Assembly (NCBI RefSeq): GCF_001660705.2
Contig: NZ_LYBV02000033.1
Span: 1 to 64,000, forward strand
DNA length: 64,000 nucleotides
Reading direction: 5' to 3'
From: Saccharicrinis aurantiacus
GTDB lineage: Bacteria > Bacteroidota > Bacteroidia > Bacteroidales > Marinilabiliaceae
Shown: piece after piece, positions 52,094-61,400 of the stretch
How the letters are laid out: every line of letters starts with the position of its first letter
Numbering within the stretch: position 1 is the stretch's first letter
Position numbers and translations under genes: made by a program
Notes under the pieces: generated by a model
Told to the model about the DNA's origin: nothing
Databases searched by the model: none
What the model saw: only the letters and a program-made list of their open reading frames with translations

Positions 52094-55000
52094 CTAAAGA
52101 TTAAGTTTTAGACCTAATGAAATGGTACGCATAGCAGAATAATTAAACCCAACTGCTCCGCTTAGTGATTGACGTGGATCGAGCCCCTGACGTGCTGATT
52201 TTAACCAAAGGTTATCACCCGTAGCATATATCTGACAATTATCTATACTTAAGCGTTCTATCAATTGTTTTGGTAAATTATAGCCAAGTGTAACGTTACG
52301 AATACTAAAATAAGATGCAGAAGTATAAAAACGATCAGAATAAGCATTCATATTCATATCGTTATATGTAAGAATTGGCACATCTGAATTTGTATTTAGC
52401 GGTGTCCAACGCTTTAACATATCTCTATGATAATTACCTCCTACTGTACTTCCCATAAGAGAACTGTAGTTTGAATCTAACAAGGTACCTCCAATTTGAT
52501 AGGCCATTTGAACAGAGAGATCGAAGCCCTTATAATTTACCACAGAGCCTAATCCTCCAACAACATCTGGAATAGAATTTTTACCAGTTTTCACTAATGT
52601 TGCTTGGGTTGCATCCTCTACAGTTGATACAATTCTATTTCCATAATGATCAAACTCGTATTTATAAAACAGTGCTTTACCTGTTAATGGATCTACACCT
52701 GCAGATTCAATATCATAAAAATCAAACATGGTACCTCCCATCGATCTCCAATAATTAGTCTCCGCATAACCTGTAGGATCTTTTTGAGATGGTAAGCGAG
52801 TAATCTCATTTTTATAGTGGGTAGCATTAGCACTAACACTCCACCTTAGAGCATCTTTATTTATCAATTGCATATTTAAATCCAATTCAAAACCTGTATT
52901 ACGCGATGCCATATCATTACGCCACTGAAATTGAGGTAAACCTTGCGACATAGGCAAATAGTATTTGAATAATTGATCGTTGGTATCCTGAATAAAAAAG
53001 TCGAATGATATATCTAAACTATTAAATAAACGAGAATCTAAACCAGCTGTGAAGTTGGTTCCGGTTTCCCACGTTAAGTCAGGATTACCTCTTGATCCGA
53101 ATACAATGGCAGCTTCACCGCCTGTATCTACAACACTGTATTGATCTTGATAGGCATACCATGTTCCAATAGCATCCTTACCCTGAGTACCATAACTTAC
53201 TCTAAGTTTAAGATTATTTACAAAATCAAGGTTTTTAATGAAGGTTTCTTCACTCATTCGCCATGATCCTCCAACAGACCAAAAATTTCCCCACCTGCTA
53301 TCTGGATGAAAAACAGACGATCCATCTCTACGGATACTTCCAGATAAGTAATACTTATCTACCCAATTATAGTTCAACTGACTAAAATATCCTTCTAATG
53401 CATATTCCTGTAGACTAGAAGTTAAGCTTTGGTATAAACTAGCGTTCGCAAATTCCGGATTATTAGGATCAAAGAAATTAGCCATACTACCATTCATCTG
53501 GTTGCTTTTGTTTTGCTTTATCTCGTGTCCTAATAGAGCTTTGAAATTGTGACCGCCTATCGATTTAGAATAATTCATCAACTGGTTAAAGTTGATACTT
53601 GAATAACGAGAGGATGTTTTGTAACCCAAGCCACCAATAGAAGCAGCATCACCACCCACAGGAGACATAAACGTAGATATATTATTGAAATACAAATCGT
53701 ACGCTCCATTAACAGTAAACGATAATCCTTCTGCAATATAGAAATCAGCTGCGCCTCTAAAGTTTACATTATCTGATTTATTATCGTTAATATTTGCGGT
53801 ATTGGTAGCCATAGGATTAGATAAGGTACCAAATGGACGAGAAGTTTCTAAACCATAATCATACAAAGGCTGCCCATTGGTATCAAATTTTTGCACACCA
53901 GTATCAATATTATACTGATAAACAGGGTAAATAGGAGCTATGGATTGGGTAAACATAAATAAATTACTCTGACTCCCACCACTTCCTGTTGCTGAGTTTT
54001 GCATTGTACCAATATATGCTACACTACCTGATAGTTTTAACCACTTAGTAAACTTTTGGTCTATTTGAAAACGTGTACTCAAACGCTCAAAATCAGAACC
54101 TTGAATAATACCTTCGTCGGATAAATAGCCAAAAGAGGCATAATAACTAGATTGTTTAGAACCTCCACTAAAGCTTAAGTTATATTCCTGACGCTGCCCA
54201 TTTTGAAAAGGCTCAGTTGTCCATTCATTGCCCCACTTAGTAGCTTTTGCATTAGGGTTAATCTTTCCGGTATAAGGATCTACCACTTCTTGATTATGAA
54301 CATCGTGATATACGTTATATTTTAGATTCTGATCAATCAGCATTTTTGAAGCTTCGCGACCAGCACGTTCATAACCATAAGTTGATAATAAGGTATTACG
54401 TTGCGATTCCCATGCCAATTCATAATACTCGGTCGGATTAGTAACAATATCGTAATTAGAAACGCCTCGCATATTAATACCAATACGACTATCGAAATTA
54501 ATTTTAACCGTTCCTTCTTTACCCCTTTTTGTAGTGATAATAATAATACCATTGGCTCCACGTGCTCCGTATAATGAGGTAGCTACAGCATCCTTTTGCA
54601 CACTAAAGCTTTCGATATCCTGAGCTGGTATTGAGTTTAAAGAACCTTCGTACGGTACGCCATCTAATACAATAAGTGGTGCACTTGATGTTGACATAGA
54701 ACCTACACCACGAACAACAATACTTGCTCCAGACCCTGGTTGACCAGAGCTTTGTGTAACCTGCACACCTGCAATGGTACCCTCTAATGATTTAGAAAGG
54801 TCAGCTGATTGCATTGTAGCTAGCTTTTCTCCTTTTATACTTGTGGCAGCACCAGTAAACGAACTCTTTTTCGTTGTTCCATATGCAACTGCTATTACCT
54901 CATCAAGCCCGATACTTTCATTATCAAGAATTACATTGTAATGATCGCGCTGATCTAGTTTTACAATTTGGGTTTGCATACCTATAAAACTAACCTGAAT

Positions 55001-55213
55001 AGATTCTACATTCTGCTCAACAATCAGGTTGAATTCTCCATCCATATTGGTAACAGTACCACCTGAGGTGCCAAGTGCTATAACAGATACACCAGGTATA
55101 CCAAGGTCGGTATCCTTTTCAATAACCAAACCTGTAATTGTTCTGTTTTGAGCCTGACAAACAGAGAATACAGATAAGGCCAGTATCCAAAATAAGACAA
55201 TTGTTTTTTTCAT
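52094..55213 (-). CDS. SusC/RagA family TonB-dependent outer-membrane transporter
   Basis: 1039 residues from the ATG at 55213 (MKKTIVLFWILALSV, the usual signal start; another ATG lies seven codons upstream at 55234). Signal to about residue 22; a CarboxypepD-like domain (ITGLVIEKDTDLGIPGVSVI); the plug domain with IGLDEVIAVAYGTTKKSSF as TonB box region, SGASIVVRGVGSM and YGARGANGIIIITTKRG; then a 22-strand barrel ending ISLGLKLNL. It drives energised uptake of the ligand captured by SusD. An inverted repeat at 55244-55316 lies just upstream. Confidence 0.95.
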   Translation of the reverse strand: MKKTIVLFWILALSVFSVCQAQNRTITGLVIEKDTDLGIPGVSVIALGTSGGTVTNMDGEFNLIVEQNVESIQVSFIGMQTQIVKLDQRDHYNVILDNESIGLDEVIAVAYGTTKKSSFTGAATSIKGEKLATMQSADLSKSLEGTIAGVQVTQSSGQPGSGASIVVRGVGSMSTSSAPLIVLDGVPYEGSLNSIPAQDIESFSVQKDAVATSLYGARGANGIIIITTKRGKEGTVKINFDSRIGINMRGVSNYDIVTNPTEYYELAWESQRNTLLSTYGYERAGREASKMLIDQNLKYNVYHDVHNQEVVDPYTGKINPNAKATKWGNEWTTEPFQNGQRQEYNLSFSGGSKQSSYYASFGYLSDEGIIQGSDFERLSTRFQIDQKFTKWLKLSGSVAYIGTMQNSATGSGGSQSNLFMFTQSIAPIYPVYQYNIDTGVQKFDTNGQPLYDYGLETSRPFGTLSNPMATNTANINDNKSDNVNFRGAADFYIAEGLSFTVNGAYDLYFNNISTFMSPVGGDAASIGGLGYKTSSRYSSINFNQLMNYSKSIGGHNFKALLGHEIKQNKSNQMNGSMANFFDPNNPEFANASLYQSLTSSLQEYALEGYFSQLNYNWVDKYYLSGSIRRDGSSVFHPDSRWGNFWSVGGSWRMSEETFIKNLDFVNNLKLRVSYGTQGKDAIGTWYAYQDQYSVVDTGGEAAIVFGSRGNPDLTWETGTNFTAGLDSRLFNSLDISFDFFIQDTNDQLFKYYLPMSQGLPQFQWRNDMASRNTGFELDLNMQLINKDALRWSVSANATHYKNEITRLPSQKDPTGYAETNYWRSMGGTMFDFYDIESAGVDPLTGKALFYKYEFDHYGNRIVSTVEDATQATLVKTGKNSIPDVVGGLGSVVNYKGFDLSVQMAYQIGGTLLDSNYSSLMGSTVGGNYHRDMLKRWTPLNTNSDVPILTYNDMNMNAYSDRFYTSASYFSIRNVTLGYNLPKQLIERLSIDNCQIYATGDNLWLKSARQGLDPRQSLSGAVGFNYSAMRTISLGLKLNL

Positions 55214-55243
55214 CTGTTTAAAATTTATTTTCATTTGTCAGAT

Positions 55244-55316
55244 AGAACATTCGAGTGATCATAATTAAACATGTAAGCATGTACTGCTTCATGATGAAGA
55301 ATCGCTTGAATGTTCT
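55244..55316. promoter_or_regulatory. Large inverted repeat upstream of the SusC gene
   Basis: AGAACATTCGAGTGAT (55244-55259) pairs with ATCGCTTGAATGTTCT (55301-55316), 14 of 16 positions. Between the arms are a smaller palindrome (CTTCATGATGAAG) and the pair CATGTAAGCATG. It ends 31 bp before the start codon at 55213 and could be an operator, an mRNA leader hairpin or a cruciform. No consensus promoter is visible in this 186-bp gap. Confidence 0.6.
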
Positions 55317-55382
55317 ATATAACTATTATGAGATCTACACTAATACACAAGCAACACCTACCATCACTTTATGCAAATAGAA

Positions 55383-55412
55383 AAACATGCATCCTATTAA
55401 AGATGCATGTTT
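55383..55412 (-). terminator. Intrinsic terminator after the S8 protease gene
   Basis: On the minus strand AAACATGCATC pairs perfectly with GATGCATGTTT (55383-55393 with 55402-55412), followed by a T-rich tract. It lies 9 bp after the stop at 55421 and separates the protease and SusC transcripts. Confidence 0.88.
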
Positions 55413-55420
55413 AAATAAAT

Positions 55421-58400
55421 CTATTGTTTTGTAAACTTTTTAGTTACTGAAGTATTGTCTCCTGACAACTCAAGCATATAAATTCCAGTTGTAAGCTTTG
55501 ATACATCTATCGTAGCAGATGCTCCCGTTTTTCCGAGAATTCCATTTTTAATAGTTTCACCACTAACCGATAAAATACGATAATGTATTTCCTGAGTTGC
55601 AATAACGCTTGACGAAATATTAATAACATCTATTACAGGATTTGGATAAATACTAATTTCTTCTTTATCTAAATCCTCTACTCCAACACGAGTACTAATA
55701 TGTACTATAGTTTCTGTTATTAATTTTGCTGAGTGTGGATCAACAGCAGTTATTAACAACTCTGTATTTCCAATTGATTGTGGTTTAATAATTAATTGGT
55801 TATCACTATAGAATAATTCTATCACATCGTTATTCTTAGTTACTGTATATACCAATTCCTCCATATCAGGATCGCTTATATACTCCCTTAAATCAATTGT
55901 GTAAGATAAGTTTCTATCATAACGGTAAACCATATCAAACTCTTTAATCAGCTCTGGTGCACGATTAACATTATTCACCTTAACTATAAAGGTATAAGTA
56001 CTCATCAAACCTTTTGAATCTGTACCATTTACCACAACTCTGTGAATACCGGCACTAAAGAAATCAGGAGTAAACTGAAGTTCCATATTTCCGTCAACAA
56101 AATTGCCTTTAACAAAAGAATAATCTTCAGCTAATTCTAAGGTATAATCAAGGCCTCCCTTATGCGATGCATATAAAACAAAATCAACCGTATCATTCTC
56201 ATGCAGCTCAATTACAAAATTTTGATCAATACCATATGAAGGACCATTATTTTTAATAAGCTCTGCCGATATACGAGTAAGCTTACTATTTGGATCATTA
56301 GAGTTGATAAATATCCTAGCCTTATTTGAAGTATTAAATACTCTAGAGGCATACATAGTTAAATCAAGATCAAGTGTTTCACCAGCTTTAACTGTACCAC
56401 TTGTTAATGATGGCACCAACCAAATTGGTGAAATTTTATCGGTTTCAATAGCTTTCACCATCCAACCAACATTACGAACACCTAATTCAGTAACCAAACG
56501 GTAGGCAATACCTGTTGACCCAAAGAAATTACCCTCTTCATCCTCTGAATTAATTTCGCCTAATGCACAAGGAGAAATCATTTCCTTAGAATAGACAATA
56601 CGGATAAAGAATGATTCTCCACCTTGTATCATAACAGGCGTATCTAGATCAACCATTTCTTTAACAACTTGATTGTTATACAATGGCGTATCGTAACTAT
56701 AATTTACGCGTTGACTATATATCAAACCTGTTTTTAAGAACTCATCGTCACCCGCAAATACTTGTACCGTATAATATCCCTCAAGTGTATTACGATATGT
56801 GTAATAATGCTCTAACTGGTTAAAACAGAATCCATCTTCAGGTGCTACTAGGTGAGTTACTGTGTGTACATCAACCTCATCGCTACCCCAACCAAAAGTA
56901 TGGAGTACTTTATCCGACAGTAGCTGAGTAATTACTCGTGACGACTTAGCAGCCTTTAATGATTTTGACTTAACCTTATTAACATCTGCAATTATAGGCT
57001 CTATACTATTTGACTCTGCAGTATATGGCACAAAACTATCCGTTGAGTATTCGTCGGCAGCAGTAGTAATATAATTATACTCAAAATTGATATCTAAAGT
57101 GAAGTTTAGGTCACTTTCACCCTCTTCATTGCTAATAGTAAATTGCTCATTTCCTATAAACGAATCATCAGGAGCGTAAGCTGTTATATCGGTTTTGTCA
57201 ATACCTATAGATGGGGCAGGTATAACATTTGTAGTTACTACCATTTTATGTTTATACTCGTCTGCAACTTGATCCTCGGTTAAATTATACCAAGTCATAT
57301 AGTCCATATCTTTTACAGCTTCGTATTCAACAAAAGTAAATTCGGTAAGTAATTCCCTCGTTTCGGTAGGTTTTTTATATAAACCAACTCTAGTCTGAAG
57401 TATACCTTCAGCAGGAACAGTAATAAAACTACCTTGATTTATTGCATTAGATGCATCAAACCATCCCCATGACTCAAAACCTGGTATTCTACCCGAGAAT
57501 ACATAAAGATTCATTTTATGATCATAATCAGCAGGAATTATAACTTTACCAAGTTTTAGATCTTTACGTCCTTTATTTTCTATGTTTAAATAATATACAT
57601 ATGATTCATCTTTTGGCGATTCAAAAGACACATATTCTGTTTCATCCTCAGCTAATTCTGTAACATAAACATTCCCCATATCGAGAGTTTCTGGTATATC
57701 TACCTGAATATCGCCATCAACAAATAGGTTAAAATCTACATTATATAAACCATTATTAACGGTATTGTTGATAACTGTAACAGTTTCAGTATACTCTCCT
57801 GCATAAAGATGTGTAGCATCAACAACGAAATTGTGAGTTGCACTTGCTCCTGCTGTTAAAGTATTTTTCTTATATGGGTAAAATTCAATAGCTGTATTCG
57901 CATCAACAAACATTGAATTAAAGGAGATAATTTCGCCTTCTGTTCCATCTTCATTTTCAATACCAATAGCAGATAAACTAGGAACCAATGAAATTTCACT
58001 TTCATTTAAATCGAAGTTATACTGGAATTTTATTGAGCCATCTTTTCGCAAAAACACTTGCCATGACATAGGGCCAGGTGACATTCCCAGTCCATCAGTA
58101 AACGATTGATATTGTACAACTACCATGTCTTCAAACTCCTGGTAGTAAATACCTGCATTTTTATCGTTATGTAGGTCGTTATAATTAAAGCCAAACATTG
58201 GGGCTATTATATTATTAGGACCATCTTCAGAAGGTACTCGAATTCCTCCTCTAGGGTATGCCTCTGTTTGTTCTGTAAATGATAGTACACCACAGTAACC
58301 TACATACAACATATTATAATCGTTACCATAATAGTTGAAATCCCATGGCAATTCTACTTCATTCCAGAAATTATCATAGTTGGTTAGATCCATAGACTCC

Positions 58401-61400
58401 AATTTTGTACCAGTTTCTACAATATCTATCCACTCGTAAGCAATCGTAGGAGTCAGTTTCTTTTTAAACGATTGGTATTGATAATCTTTTAAATCAGTAC
58501 CTGACTTTAAGACTGACTGCTGCTCGTGCACAACCGCAGTACCCTTTATACCATATTCTAAATCACTTGCTCCGGTATTTGTTATTGTGAAGCTAGCGGC
58601 ATCTTTAGTACCCGACCAAAGGTTAACATCAATACTTGAATTATCGCTAGAAATTAAAGGTGCTGATATTATATTACTAATTAAACTGATTAGCGTTTCT
58701 TCAGTATCATTAATAGTAACCTTCAATTGAGCTGCGTTTCTTTGTACTTTATCTGTTTTAGCCCTGATAGTAAAAAGCTCAATAGTCTCGGGCGATAATT
58801 CGTATGGGAAAGTACGGTCAGTAATAATTTCAAAGGCATCGGCATTATTACCTAACAATTCAATATTAGATATTATACCAGAGGCTCTACCGTCATTTCT
58901 AACTACTAAACTCTGAGTTAATTGTGATAAATGATAAGCATCACCAAAATTAAAGGCTTCAGAACCTACCGTGATATCAGCCTCGCCACCTTCTGTTACA
59001 TTAATAGTTGCTTTGAAATTAACAAATGGCTTAGTAGGCTCATTTGTTAGTATTGGTAAGTACTCAATATAACTTTGCTCGTTAAGCTCGTCTGTTATTA
59101 AGCTATACTCAAGCTCAATAGAATCACCGGCTAATACAATTCCAGATGGGTTTGTAAGCGAATTAAATAATCCTAAACCTGGATTAATAAACTTAATATT
59201 TGTACCCTGCTGAATATTAGCGTCAATTACAGTTATTTGATTAGCAATAATTGCATCATCTTTTTCGATATCGTGCGCCCAAACTGCCCAAAATTTAGAG
59301 TTTGTAAATCCATCTAAATTATTATAACGGATTTCGATATTTCCATCCTTATGAAGTACCGCCTGAAAGGTAAGTTTATGTTGAATGAATTTTAGTGTTT
59401 CTTCATCGAGACTACCCATTGGGAAATCTTGATACTGAACTACAAAATGATCTCCAAAATCTTGGTAAAAAATCTTACTTTCAATATTCGGATCAAAAGC
59501 AAATGGCTCTCCTATAAACGAGATAGCTCGGGAAGGACTTGTGTCATCATTAGGTGCCATTGGGAAGGTACTGTATGTACCGTCTTCGGTAAATGCAATT
59601 AAACCAAATGGAGTGATGTAAGCTTTACGTTCTACTTTACCAAAAAATGGAAAACCAAAATTTAACTCAACCTCGTGTGTCCATTTCATTTCAACCCTAT
59701 TGGCTATATCAGGCACCTCCATTCCTGTTTCGGAAATATCTTCCCAAGGTCCATAACTTTCTTTCTCACTAAAGTACCCGAATTTACTTACATTGGTTTC
59801 ACTTTCAATAAAATCACTTGGTTTATCAGCAAATTTAGGCGTGTAATAATGTAAAGGATAATCCCCTTCATTTTTTAAAATAAAGGATCCTGTTAATACA
59901 TCTCCGATGGCAACACTATCGTAAACAAGCTCTTGAGGATCTACTACACATACTGGTGGATTTACCGCATAACCTGTTACTTTAATCGTAAACTCTTCGT
60001 CGCCTCGATTATTATAAAAAGTAATATAATCGTTAAATGCTCCTTCATTTTTAGGTTCATACCCAAGACTGAAATAGACAGAAGATAAAGCATCTACGGT
60101 TCCTGGAGACCTATAAGCACCTGAACTTCCATTTACTAAAATTTCTTTAGACGATAAACCTGTTTTATTTCTATCAAGTACGAAATCACCTAAGCCTGAA
60201 TTTGTAATATATGCCTGTACATTTTTCTCAGTACCAATTATTACTCTACCAAAATCAATTAGGTTGGTTCCTTCTACATTTGCCTCTTGACCTTCTACCA
60301 CAGTTTGCATTCTGTAGCTAAGCATTTCATTATTGTGGTCGTTGGTTACAGTATTGATATCAAAACTGTAAGTACCATTAATAATATTAGTTACATCTAT
60401 ATCGTAGCTTACAGTTTCGATATTTACACCAGCGTCTTCATCGGAGTATATACGCCCTTCTGATTTAGGCATTGTAACAAAGGTATTACCTGCTGATAAA
60501 TAACTCATGGCCTCAACCATAAATGCAAAACCTTCTATATAAATATCAGCTAATGGTTGCCACGATTCTCCGCGATTACTGCTATAAAAACAGTTCTCTT
60601 TGCCATAACCATCTTCCTCCTCAAAAGCAATTACTAAAGGATATTTATGTCCTGTTGGAGGATGTAAAACTACCCAAAAGTAAGCTCCTGGCTCAAAATG
60701 AAATTGAGAGTTTAATTCGTGCCTTACTGTTTGATCAATAGTATTAGTTGTAAGAGCCTGACGATGACGTAAACTCGCTGTAGCAATATCTCGGCCCTCA
60801 AATATTTCTACTATAATTTCTTCGCCCTGATTAAGTTCTACGTTAAAGCGGGCAGCTATATGTGTTAAATTAAAACCATTAGCACCAACTCCGTCTACCT
60901 CTGGCAGAACTCGGTATCGTGTAGCTGAAGAACTTGGATTTTCAGGATAAGCCTCTCCTATATAATAAAATGAAGATGCGTTAGTATACCCTTTAAATAA
61001 AGTAGTGTCAGCATGCTGATTATATTCTTTTAATGTTTGGTAAGGAGATGCCTCATATACTTGCGCCCCAGTCGATGCACTATAATTAGTAGCATTGCTT
61101 AATCCTGGTAAAGGTGCACTCCAATTATTTTGATTTGATAGATCAATATTCGTTTTCCAATTTAAAATACCTTCACCTTCATTATACAGATAAAATTCAC
61201 CGCTTGCAGTAGTACTTGTAGTCGCATTAATGGTATGATTAACATATGGGTATTTACCAATAGATGCCGTATCTGTTGCATGAAAAACCAGCTTAGCAAT
61301 AGGACCAGCTGTTGTTTGCTCACTAACAAGGTTTGAAATAAGTGATTTATTACCCCACTTATCTGTAGACTCTATAGCAATATAATATTTCGTTAATGGC

